Assembly: GCA_964552465.1 (NCBI GenBank)
Contig: CAZKGR010000001.1
Location: 186,001-250,000 of the forward strand
Direction: 5' to 3'
Source of the DNA: BMS3BBIN04 sp964552465
Lineage (GTDB): Bacteria; Electryoneota; Electryoneia; Electryoneales; Electryoneaceae
DNA: 64,000 bases
Part shown: one piece after another, positions 37,221 through 45,229 of the stretch
Numbering within the stretch: the first letter of the stretch is position 1
Layout: the number at the start of each line of letters is the position of its first letter
The notes under the pieces: generated by a model
Database searches by the model: none
Seen by the model: only the letters and a program-made list of their open reading frames with translations
What the model was told of the DNA's origin: nothing
Position numbers and translations under genes: made by a program

Positions 37221-37439
37221 ATGAAAAACGTGTACATGATATTGCTTGCGTTCGCATTGACTGTTGGTGTTTTGTACGGTGGCAACGTGGTAAACGCTGG
37301 TTTCGAGGTTATAACCGCTGATGGAGATGAATCGTGCTGCCCTTCGGAACCCGTTGAAGTAAAAACATCCGACTGTGGTGGCTGCCCAGGTCACGCTGCA
37401 TCAATTCAGAACAAGTCAGCTGGCGAAAGCTGCCGCTAG
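37221..37439 (+). CDS. Small secreted cysteine-rich peptide
   Basis: 72 residues from ATG 37221 with a strong AGAAGGAG site seven nt upstream. A signal peptide (MKNVYMILLAFALTVGVLYG, cleavage likely after NVVNA) releases a mature peptide of about 46 residues with five Cys (CC near 40, CGGC, and one near the end), four Gly and CPGH. No lipobox at the predicted cleavage point. The Cys pattern could bind metal or form disulfides. Family not recognised. The clear ribosome site, signal peptide and downstream terminator at 37487 make it a real gene rather than chance. It follows the membrane protein by 134 bp. Confidence 0.75.
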   Translation: MKNVYMILLAFALTVGVLYGGNVVNAGFEVITADGDESCCPSEPVEVKTSDCGGCPGHAASIQNKSAGESCR

Positions 37440-37486
37440 GACTATGCGACACCTATAGTCTGATTCTAGTCGTGATCTACGATTTC

Positions 37487-37512
37487 AAAGCCCCGCATTG
37501 CGGGGCTTTTTC
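37487..37512 (+). terminator. Intrinsic terminator after the Cys-rich peptide gene
   Basis: Stem AAAGCCCCGC / GCGGGGCTTT with loop ATT, followed by TTC on the plus strand. Also at the 3' end of the convergent pseudouridine synthase gene. Confidence 0.88.
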
Positions 37513-38240
37513 TATTTGCGGAAACTTGCGATTTCTTGTGATGAAAGATTGCGATGAGTGCCGGATTTGAGCGAACCAAGCTGCACATCTCCAATTCGGA
37601 CGCGTACCAGCTCCTTTACTTTCAAGTCAGAGGCATCGGCGAGGCGCCGGATGTGGTTCTTGCGTCCTTCCTTGAGAATGATCCGAACCCATGATCCGAC
37701 AGGTTCAGCATTCTGTAAGCCGAATGTCTTCCCATCTTCTACAAAAGTGGCTTCCTTGATCCGTTTCGCGGCCGGTGTTGGACGCGCTCCACTGAAACGC
37801 ACGAGATACTCCTTCTCTTTCTCGTAACGCGGGTGCATGACCAGATTTGCCCAGTCACCATCGCTGGTGATGATCAACAGTCCGGACGATGCACGGTCGA
37901 GCCGTCCAGCGGAAAACAGGCGACGGCTGAACGGAATCATGAAGTCCAGCGTTTCGCCCTTCTCTTTGCTTTTGACGAATGTGGATAACACTCCGGGTGG
38001 TTTGTTAAACGCGAGGTACAGGTGTTTCTGTTGTTTGGCGATGCGCTCACCATCGACCTCAATGTCGACGGTGTTCGGATCGACTTTGGTGCCCAGTTCA
38101 CGGATGGGTTGACCGTTGACGAGCACTCGTCCTTCGACCATCATCTCTTCAGCTTTGCGACGGGAAGCTACGCCTCTTTTCGAGAGCAGTGCGCTGAGAC
38201 GGATCAAACCATCATCTTTCTTGTGTTTCTGTTTTGCCAT
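37512..38240 (-). CDS. RsuA/RluB-family rRNA pseudouridine synthase
   Basis: 242 residues. N-terminal S4 RNA-binding domain about 14-65 (RLSALLSKRGVASRRKAEEM). Catalytic domain with GRLDRASSGLLIITSDG holding the nucleophilic Asp, and YLAFNKPPGVLST. Modifies a single uridine in 16S or 23S rRNA; the group (RsuA, RluB, RluE, RluF) cannot be settled by eye, though RluB is the commonest in this context. Starts 8 bp after the hydrolase-like gene stops. Confidence 0.88.
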   Translation of the reverse strand: MAKQKHKKDDGLIRLSALLSKRGVASRRKAEEMMVEGRVLVNGQPIRELGTKVDPNTVDIEVDGERIAKQQKHLYLAFNKPPGVLSTFVKSKEKGETLDFMIPFSRRLFSAGRLDRASSGLLIITSDGDWANLVMHPRYEKEKEYLVRFSGARPTPAAKRIKEATFVEDGKTFGLQNAEPVGSWVRIILKEGRKNHIRRLADASDLKVKELVRVRIGDVQLGSLKSGTHRNLSSQEIASFRK

Positions 38241-38248
38241 GCTGGAAG

Positions 38249-39055
38249 CTACTGCTCGGAGATGAAGATGTGCTCGAGGAATCGGTCAATCGTCTCGCGT
38301 GCCTGTTTTGCGAGCACTGAGTCGTAAGCGGTGCCGTGAACCGTGGTTGGCGCATTTGGATCCATGAAGCCGCGCTGTGCACGTCCATAAATCACCAGTT
38401 CATAGTCCACCCCACCGGTGCGCATTTCGTCAACGAACTCATGCAGCTCATTCTCACCTAGATATGGATCGGCATCGGCATGCAACACGAGTACGCGGCC
38501 CTGGATCTTGAATCCATCATTTTGTGAAGCCGGACGAACCGACGAGTTTACGGCGATAGTCCCGGCCAGATGGGCGCCGGTACGGGCCAGTTCCAACGCT
38601 GCCGTACCGCCAAATGCCGTACCCATGCATGCGACGCGATTGGAGTCGATGATCCAGTATTCTTTGGTGAACGCGTCGAACGCTCGAAATGCGCGTTTCC
38701 GGAAGAAATTGCGGTCGGCGTACAGTTCACGGGTGGCATCAAAGGCTTCTTGAGCCGACGTCGGGCGGACATCTTGACCAAACAGATCCGCTATGAAGAC
38801 GATGTAGCCATTGCCAACGTATTCACGCGCGAGGTCTATCTCATCTCGACCTGGACCAAGCCAATCGTGAAACAGAATTAAGGCAGGGCGCTTGTTGTCG
38901 GTGGCTTCGTTGTAGACAACGGTTCCCTGAAGTGGGACGCCATTGTGGTCATAGACAAATGGTTCTTCAACGATTCTGGCGTAAACCGATCCACTTCCAA
39001 CAAACAAGAGGCAGAACAGGAATAACGTGAGCGATAGCATGATTCTCATACGCAT
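38249..39055 (-). CDS. Dienelactone-hydrolase-fold protein lacking the catalytic Cys and His (predicted pseudoenzyme)
   Basis: 268 residues from ATG 39055; a TTG at 39070 is possible. Signal peptide (MRMRIMLSLTLFLFCLLFV) sends it to the periplasm. The alpha/beta hydrolase body fits dienelactone hydrolases: LILFHDWLGPGRDEIDLAREYVGNGY and LFGQDVRPTS. The nucleophile elbow, GxCFGG in active relatives, reads GTAFGG (Ala147). The His of the AGHGF motif reads AQRGF (Arg228). An Asp of LHADADP remains. Two of the three triad positions are therefore gone, so hydrolysis is unlikely and a binding or regulatory role is inferred. It follows the SpoIID-like gene. Confidence 0.8.
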   Translation of the reverse strand: MRMRIMLSLTLFLFCLLFVGSGSVYARIVEEPFVYDHNGVPLQGTVVYNEATDNKRPALILFHDWLGPGRDEIDLAREYVGNGYIVFIADLFGQDVRPTSAQEAFDATRELYADRNFFRKRAFRAFDAFTKEYWIIDSNRVACMGTAFGGTAALELARTGAHLAGTIAVNSSVRPASQNDGFKIQGRVLVLHADADPYLGENELHEFVDEMRTGGVDYELVIYGRAQRGFMDPNAPTTVHGTAYDSVLAKQARETIDRFLEHIFISEQ

Positions 39056-39063
39056 GGCGTCAG

Positions 39064-40782
39064 CTACCAAATTTTCTCTACACGGGAATCTTTATAGAAA
39101 CGAGCGAGGATGTCTTTGTATTTCATGCCATCCAAAGCCATTGTTCCAGTTGCAGTCTGGTCGAGACCGACTCCATGCCCAAATCCTGCGCCGATGAATG
39201 TCAATTCGACCGGTTCGCCGAGATCACCCATCACCATATCGACTACGAAACACGAACTATACAGCGCACTTTCGCTTAACGCACGACGGATATTCAGCTC
39301 ACCGTGGATGATGTGGTTACGGTGGCTACCAAGCAATTCCAATTCGACGATACGTCCCGAAACACCCCTTTGTACTGGATGGATAGCAATCAGAGTACCG
39401 ATATCAAATCCTAACTTTCTCCTCAGGATTTCTTCCAGCTCCCGTCGCGGATAAGTTACTTCCCAACGGAAATAGCGCGCGTTTCGGTCGAGAATATCAA
39501 GGCCAGTGCCACGGGGATTTGAATACGAAACCGGGTGCGACCGTATCCACTCGCCAACATCCTCTTCATTCGTCAGATCGAATGAGAATTTCCCAGGATT
39601 TTCAGCGGTTACAGGTGTCCCGGTCAGGTATGGAGCGCCCGGAGGATCCCAGAATTCCTGGCTCTCGGTATGACCGCCGCTGTTGGCACTGAAATATGCC
39701 ATACAGATCTGGTCACCGTGCTTAAGCACCTCACCCGCAGTCTCGTCGACAGCCTGGGTGGTTGTCTCATGCTGGCGAGTAGTACCAGAATAAACCTGAA
39801 ATGCGACGGTTGCCGGGAAATCAGCAGAATCGGACACCGGTCTGGTTGCGAGCTTGGACACCGTATAGCTACGTGCGGCAACAGCCTGAGCTTTCAGAGC
39901 ATCCAGTGGGTACGAATGATGCATTTCAGAAGGAATCACCCCCTTCAGATATTCATCGAGCCGCAGTTCATTGATCGCCATCAGATTGCCGGTATTCCCG
40001 ATGCGCACTTCGATCACACCCTTGTAGCTTCGGTCTTCAGTATGTTCCCAGTGGAATCCGACACCAACGCGGATGGAATAGACAGTGATCTCGCACCCTT
40101 TGCCGGGCACTATGCGAAATCCCTGCTGGAAGATCGCCGATCGTTCGTACTCAGAGTCATACAGTTCCACACTACCCGTTGCTTCCTGAATTCTATGACG
40201 CAGGATGTGTGGTGTCCATGTTGAGTCAACTGTATATAACTGGTCAATCATCGGGCGTGCATCCGTCTCACGCTCGTATGCACCGAGAATAACGCGCCAG
40301 ACTTGGCCATGGTGTACCAGGCTACCGCCGATCCGAATGTCGCGACCGAGCGGTAGAACACGTGCCTGATGGCCCTTATCAATCAGGACATCAGCAACTT
40401 CGTCCGCTTCTTTTTCGGTATGAAAGGTGTCAACCAGGACACTGTAGACGTATTTCGCAGGTCGCGATTTCTCGACCTTGCAACGCCACCGAAGGTAGGA
40501 AGTGATTTCAGGGAAGATCGTTTCGCCATCCAGGTTGACAACGCTGAACGGGCCGGACATTTGGATATCAACATGGCTGTAGCGTTCGAGCAGACGCACT
40601 CGAACCATCGGCTCAGCGGTTGCCTCCACCGGATCGTTCGCAGCGGGAGAAGCATCCTGAACAGGGGGAGTAGCTTCAGGTTGTTTCGATGTGGACGCCA
40701 TACTCATCTCCAACACGAAAACCGTACTCAGAAGCAACGTTGCGAGTATCACATTGGGAGTTATAAGTCTCACGAATCGCAT
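39064..40782 (-). CDS. SpoIID/LytB-domain protein with SPOR-like domain
   Basis: 572 residues. Signal or anchor segment about 10-28, then a Pro/Ala-rich linker. A SPOR-like region follows at about 108-190 (YVYSVLVDTFHTEKEADEVADVL, RVILGAYERETDARPM). The SpoIID domain is at about 240-560 (LDEYLKGVIPSEMHHSYPLDALKAQAVAARSY, CMAYFSANSGGHTESQEFW, GAGFGHGVGLDQTATGTMA). SpoIID is a peptidoglycan glycan-strand lytic enzyme in sporulators; homologues in non-sporulating Gram-negatives probably act in cell-wall turnover. SPOR binds denuded glycan. No sporulation genes are nearby. Confidence 0.9.
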   Translation of the reverse strand: MRFVRLITPNVILATLLLSTVFVLEMSMASTSKQPEATPPVQDASPAANDPVEATAEPMVRVRLLERYSHVDIQMSGPFSVVNLDGETIFPEITSYLRWRCKVEKSRPAKYVYSVLVDTFHTEKEADEVADVLIDKGHQARVLPLGRDIRIGGSLVHHGQVWRVILGAYERETDARPMIDQLYTVDSTWTPHILRHRIQEATGSVELYDSEYERSAIFQQGFRIVPGKGCEITVYSIRVGVGFHWEHTEDRSYKGVIEVRIGNTGNLMAINELRLDEYLKGVIPSEMHHSYPLDALKAQAVAARSYTVSKLATRPVSDSADFPATVAFQVYSGTTRQHETTTQAVDETAGEVLKHGDQICMAYFSANSGGHTESQEFWDPPGAPYLTGTPVTAENPGKFSFDLTNEEDVGEWIRSHPVSYSNPRGTGLDILDRNARYFRWEVTYPRRELEEILRRKLGFDIGTLIAIHPVQRGVSGRIVELELLGSHRNHIIHGELNIRRALSESALYSSCFVVDMVMGDLGEPVELTFIGAGFGHGVGLDQTATGTMALDGMKYKDILARFYKDSRVEKIW

Positions 40783-40865
40783 GATATCGCGGTCCTCGTC
40801 TCCCCGTTGACTGTACGTGCGTTTTCTCCCCCAGACAACAAACTACGAATCATTATGAAACGGCA

Positions 40866-41981
40866 TCAATCTACGTCAGCTGAAGTACTTAGCCAGCCCT
40901 TCTCAATGAAAGCTGCGTGCAGCAATCGGACAGCTTCGTCAGCTTGTTCTTTGGGGACGCACAGCCATAATTCAGATTGTGCGGAAATAATTCCGTCAAC
41001 CGTAATCCTGGCATCGTGAAGTGTCCAGGTTACGCATCTATGCAAGCCAGGCGTATGATCCCTCGCCTGCACAACAGTCAAGCCGCAGTGCGTTCCTTCC
41101 TCAGCCGTGACTGAACGGACCCAATTGACCCATGTTCCATCACCCTGTATCAAGCGTTCCATATCGAGTGCTTGTTCAGGTTGCTCACTCGTTCTGACCT
41201 GTCGCAACCCGTCCCGTCGGGCAATCCCGACAATCGCGGAACACTTGTAAGGCTTGTCCGTGATGATGGTTCCCACGACATCTGTAGCTGTTCGACCGAC
41301 GCGTAAAGGTACTTTCTGCTCCTTAGCCAGTCGAGCAGCTTCGCTCTGGAGCACGTTTGACCCGCCTCGCGCCAATCGTTGCGCGCTATCGTAGTCCAGT
41401 TCGCGATGCAGAACTGGTTGCTCAACAATTTGTGGATCGGCGGAAAAGATACCGTCCACATCCTTCATCAATTCGCAGCGTTCCGCGCCAATAGCTGCTG
41501 CTAACGCGAGTGCGGTAGCATCCGATCCGCCACGACCGAGGGTGGTGATTTCTTTGTCGATGGAAACACCCTGAAATCCCGCGACAACTACTACCTGGTT
41601 ATTATCAAGCGCTTCCAGCAGACGTATCGGGCGGACATCAACAATATGGGCTTCACCATGTTCGGTGTCTGTGATAATGCCCACTTGGCTCCCTGTGTAA
41701 CTGATGGCTTCTACACCTTCGGCGTCCAGAGCCATCGCAAGTAAACTACACGACATCCGTTCGCCAACGGACAGGAGCATATCCATTTCGCGCTTGGGTG
41801 GATCAGCATGCAACGCTCGAGCGAGCGAGATAAACTCATCTGTCGTCGCCGCCATCGCTGACACAACGACGACCACCTCATGACCATCGTTTTTTAACTG
41901 TGCGATGTGCTTTGCAACGGACCGGATCTGTTCAGGTTCGCGGAGGCTGGAACCACCGTATTTGCGTACGATACGACTCAT
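40866..41981 (-). CDS. lysC: Aspartate kinase with a short, divergent C-terminal ACT region
   Basis: 371 residues, shorter than the usual 400-450. The kinase domain is intact: N-terminal KYGGSS, VVVVSAMAATTDEF, SVGERMSCSLLAMALD, TTLGRGGSDATALALAAAI and KDVDGIFSADP. Only one ACT-like stretch is discernible (about 245-365) and it is divergent; canonical enzymes have two for lysine/threonine control. Feedback inhibition may therefore be weak or different. First step of the aspartate pathway. Its ATG overlaps the dapB stop (ATGA), so diaminopimelate synthesis is one unit here. Confidence 0.88.
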   Translation of the reverse strand: MSRIVRKYGGSSLREPEQIRSVAKHIAQLKNDGHEVVVVVSAMAATTDEFISLARALHADPPKREMDMLLSVGERMSCSLLAMALDAEGVEAISYTGSQVGIITDTEHGEAHIVDVRPIRLLEALDNNQVVVVAGFQGVSIDKEITTLGRGGSDATALALAAAIGAERCELMKDVDGIFSADPQIVEQPVLHRELDYDSAQRLARGGSNVLQSEAARLAKEQKVPLRVGRTATDVVGTIITDKPYKCSAIVGIARRDGLRQVRTSEQPEQALDMERLIQGDGTWVNWVRSVTAEEGTHCGLTVVQARDHTPGLHRCVTWTLHDARITVDGIISAQSELWLCVPKEQADEAVRLLHAAFIEKGWLSTSADVD

Positions 41982-42697
41982 ACGTTGAGCCCCAGTACGT
42001 CAGCCATCGTATAGCTGCCGGAGGATTTGCCATTCAGGAATTTTACTGCAGGGGCCACGCCTTGGGCGAATGCTGATCGTGAAGACGCACGATGCACCAG
42101 TTCCAGGGTTTCACCTTCGGCAGCGTAAACGACGCGGTGTTCACCTATAACCTCCCCCACTCGGATGGAAGCCGTCTGCGATTCCGCGCCAATATCAAGC
42201 AGTCGATTGTGGATCTTTTTCGCAGTGCCCGATGGTTGGTCGAGTTTATGTTTGTGATGTGTGTCGATGATACCTATGTCATAGCCACGTAGCGCTTGTG
42301 CTGCACGGGTCGCCAGGTCGAAGAGGACGTTCATCCCCTGTGATAGATTAGGTGCAATGATGTGAGCGTTGGCAAGCGAATCGAGAGTTGTTTGCTGTTG
42401 ATTATCGAACCCGGTTGCCCCGATCAGGATGGGGATACCGTTATTCTGCGCGCGGAACGCGTGCTTGACCGCGCCATCCGCGAGAGAGACATCCACCCAA
42501 ACATCGCTGTCAGATCCAACATCTTCGCCATCAGCTTCAATGGTACAACCTGCGATAACCTGTCCAGCATATTCATCGAGATCTACAGCATGAGCGACGA
42601 CGATTATGTCATCATTCGCTATCGCTTGCAGCACAGCGTTTCCCATCCGCCCTGCCGCACCAAAAATGGTAACTCGGATCTTGTCTTCAAAGTTCAT
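41978..42697 (-). CDS. dapB: 4-hydroxy-tetrahydrodipicolinate reductase
   Basis: 239 residues. Rossmann motif VTIFGAAGRMGNAVLQ (about 8-22) binds NAD(P)H. The substrate-binding signature is THHKHKLDQPSGTA; the residue before its Thr is Asp where Glu is usual. Second dedicated step toward lysine and the diaminopimelate of peptidoglycan. Follows dapA with an 11-bp gap. Confidence 0.95.
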   Translation of the reverse strand: MNFEDKIRVTIFGAAGRMGNAVLQAIANDDIIVVAHAVDLDEYAGQVIAGCTIEADGEDVGSDSDVWVDVSLADGAVKHAFRAQNNGIPILIGATGFDNQQQTTLDSLANAHIIAPNLSQGMNVLFDLATRAAQALRGYDIGIIDTHHKHKLDQPSGTAKKIHNRLLDIGAESQTASIRVGEVIGEHRVVYAAEGETLELVHRASSRSAFAQGVAPAVKFLNGKSSGSYTMADVLGLNV

Positions 42698-42708
42698 GAT
42701 GATACCTG

Positions 42709-43623
42709 TCAGAGAAGTCCAAGATTGCGCATATCACTCTCAATTAGCTCAACTGATCCGGATTGACTCAACGGTGCCAACGGTAAGCGTACCGGCCCAG
42801 CAGGCAGTCCCAGACGACTCAACGCGTATTTCGCCGGTGCCGGGCTTGTTTCTACAAACAAACTCTTCGACAGGTCTGCGAAACGAATGTGCATCTCGTA
42901 TGCCTTGTTAGTATTACCCTGCTCAAACGCCTTGAACTGTTCAACAACCTGGTCAGGGACGACGTTCGACAGCACCGATACGGCCCCGCGTCCTCCAACA
43001 TCCCAGATCGGGAAATTGATCGCATCTTCACCGGAAAAGACTGGTGTGACGTCCCCAAAGCGGTGGGTTGCTTCCCAGACCTGTCCGAGATTGCCGGACG
43101 CTTCTTTCAACGCCGACACTTCCTCGATTTCGAGAAGACGCTGGTAATTATCCGGGGTCAGGTTGAGAGCGGTTCGTCCTGGTACGTTATACACCATCAT
43201 CGGAAAGCCGGGAACATTTTCTGCGACATGTTTGAAATGCGCAATCACGCCGTCCGGAGTTGGCTTATTATAGTACGGTGTGATCACCAGAGCGCCATCC
43301 GCACCGATTTCCTTTGCCCTGGCAGTACGTTGCGCACTAGCAACACTGTTGTTGGTACCTGTGCCCGCCACAACCCACGCGTTCCCATCGACGGTATTAA
43401 CCGTGATCTCAATAACTCGTGCCCATTCGTCAGCTGTTAATGCTGGCGATTCGCCTGTCGTACCGCATGGCACAATGCCGTGAATTCCAGCGTCAACCTG
43501 CCGTTTGACAAGAGTTTGCAAGCCTTTTTCGTCAAGGGACATGTCTTCGTTGAAAGGTGTCACGATCGCCGTGAACACACCCTTCCAGGGGACGCGTGCT
43601 GCTGAGTTGGCAGATATAATCAT
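42709..43623 (-). CDS. dapA: 4-hydroxy-tetrahydrodipicolinate synthase
   Basis: 304 residues, class I aldolase of the NAL/DapA superfamily. Catalytic Lys in SALKEASGNLGQ, Tyr in MVYNVPGRTALNL, and the loop CGTTGESPALTADEW. Condenses pyruvate with aspartate semialdehyde. First of the dapA-dapB-lysC unit, downstream of glnB by about 20 bp. Confidence 0.96.
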   Translation of the reverse strand: MIISANSAARVPWKGVFTAIVTPFNEDMSLDEKGLQTLVKRQVDAGIHGIVPCGTTGESPALTADEWARVIEITVNTVDGNAWVVAGTGTNNSVASAQRTARAKEIGADGALVITPYYNKPTPDGVIAHFKHVAENVPGFPMMVYNVPGRTALNLTPDNYQRLLEIEEVSALKEASGNLGQVWEATHRFGDVTPVFSGEDAINFPIWDVGGRGAVSVLSNVVPDQVVEQFKAFEQGNTNKAYEMHIRFADLSKSLFVETSPAPAKYALSRLGLPAGPVRLPLAPLSQSGSVELIESDMRNLGLL

Positions 43624-43644
43624 GTTTGTTTCTGGCTTAGAATG

Positions 43645-43983
43645 TTAGATGGCGTCCGGACCGGACTCTTCTGTTCGTATGCGTATAACTTCTTCTATCG
43701 GGTGAACAAAGATTTTCCCGTCCCCGAGTTGGCCTGTGCGTGCGGTTTTGGTGATAACCTCGATAACGCGGTTCTCGATCTCCGCTTCGATAATGATCTC
43801 GATTTTCACCTTTGGGACAAAATCGATCTGGTATTCACGTCCGCGATACATTTCGGAGTGACCGCGTTGCCGTCCGAATCCCCTGACTTCGGTGACAGTC
43901 ATCCCTTGCACACCCACTTCGAGCAGAGCCTCCTTAACCTCATCCAGACGGTAGGGTCGAATAATCGCTTCGATTTTCTTCAT
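43645..43983 (-). CDS. glnB: Nitrogen regulatory protein P-II
   Basis: 112 residues. Trimeric signal protein that senses ATP/ADP and 2-oxoglutarate. Signature YRGREY with Tyr51 in the T-loop, the uridylylation site in proteobacteria, and the C-terminal TGQLGDGKIFVHPIEEVIRIRTEE. GlnB versus GlnK cannot be told apart; no amtB is adjacent, favouring GlnB. Placed between ychF and dapA. Confidence 0.94.
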   Translation of the reverse strand: MKKIEAIIRPYRLDEVKEALLEVGVQGMTVTEVRGFGRQRGHSEMYRGREYQIDFVPKVKIEIIIEAEIENRVIEVITKTARTGQLGDGKIFVHPIEEVIRIRTEESGPDAI

Positions 43984-43997
43984 TTCCCCTCCGGCAA

Positions 43998-45059
43998 CTA
44001 GACAGCAAAGCGGATATGCATGATGTCACCATCAGCAACAGTGTACGTTTTGCCTTCCAAACGCAGCGAACCTTCATCGCGACATTTACTCATGGCACCG
44101 AGGCGCAATAAATCTTCCGAACGAACAACTTCCGCTCGGATAAATCCACGTTGCAGATCGCTGTGGATGGTCCCGGCAGCGTTGACGGCGTCGGTTCCAT
44201 TGACAACCGGCCACGCTCGGACTTCGTCATCTCCAACGGTAAAGAAACGGATTAGCCCAAGCAGATCAAAACTGGCCTGGATCACCTTGTCCGAGGCAGC
44301 TGTGTCAATCTCCATTTCTTCCATGAAGGCTTCGCGATCATCTTCATCCAACGCACCGATCTCTGCTTCCAGAGCAGCGTTCAGAACGACAGCGCGTTTC
44401 AATGGTCCTGTTATCGATTTCAGGATAGCTTCACGAATAGCATTCCCATCCTGATCCTCGCCGTGATTAATGACGATCAGCATTGGTTTTTGTGACAGGA
44501 ATCCGAGTCCGCGGACCGCTTTCTCTTCTTCGACTGTGTAGTCAATGTCGCGCAGTGGCTTTTCGTCATTCAAGTGATCGACAGTTCGTTCCAATGCTCG
44601 CCACTCGAACTCGTCGATTTTCTGACCACGTTTCTTCTGAGCCTCGATCTTTTCCATGCGCGGTTCTGCTGTTGCCAGATCGCTGAGCAACATCTCGGTA
44701 TCCAGCTCCTCAACCTGCGACAGCGCATCTTCAGCGAGTGTTGCAGCATCCATATCACCATGCTGAAAGACACCGATGACAGCTGCCAGAACATTTGATC
44801 CTTGCAGATGGTTCACCAATGAGCGCTTGAATCCGCTCTTTTTCTGACCGGCGGACAATCCGACAACATCGAGATAGTCAACACGGGCTTTGATTTTTTT
44901 GGCAGGAGGATAGAGTTCGTGCAGTTTGTCAAGCACATCATCAGGGACATTGGCAGCTCCCATGTGCGCTTCTTCCCCGATGGATGGTTCAGCTCCCGTC
45001 ACTGCTTTGAACAGAGATGATTTGCCGCTGCTTTGCCAACCAATTAGAGCGATTTGCAT
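43998..45059 (-). CDS. YchF/Obg-like P-loop ATPase with TGS domain, divergent P-loop
   Basis: 353 residues. P-loop GWQSSGKSSLF (about 7-17), where YchF proteins usually have GLPNVGKSTLF. The Walker B region is YLDVVGLSAGQKKSG, and the base-specificity motif is NHGE, the NxxE form linked to ATP preference in YchF. A coiled-coil helical insert is at about 130-210. The C-terminal TGS domain is clear: IRFFTVGDDEVRAWP, DLQRGFIRAEVV and YTVADGDIMHIRFAV. Binds ribosomes or stress partners in other bacteria. The changes suggest a divergent paralogue; a canonical ychF could lie elsewhere. Confidence 0.86.
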   Translation of the reverse strand: MQIALIGWQSSGKSSLFKAVTGAEPSIGEEAHMGAANVPDDVLDKLHELYPPAKKIKARVDYLDVVGLSAGQKKSGFKRSLVNHLQGSNVLAAVIGVFQHGDMDAATLAEDALSQVEELDTEMLLSDLATAEPRMEKIEAQKKRGQKIDEFEWRALERTVDHLNDEKPLRDIDYTVEEEKAVRGLGFLSQKPMLIVINHGEDQDGNAIREAILKSITGPLKRAVVLNAALEAEIGALDEDDREAFMEEMEIDTAASDKVIQASFDLLGLIRFFTVGDDEVRAWPVVNGTDAVNAAGTIHSDLQRGFIRAEVVRSEDLLRLGAMSKCRDEGSLRLEGKTYTVADGDIMHIRFAV

Positions 45060-45229
45060 GCGAGATATCCGTTCTCAAGAAATTAGCCGCTTCCTAGCGA
45101 TGTACGTGACACACCGGTACCTGTATCTATCGGATCAACATTGCCAGTGTGGGAAAATAGACGCAGGCCTTTGATCAGGCAAGCGTAGTGGAGAGGGACC
45201 TCTGGTTTGAATAGTCACGTCAAATGACT

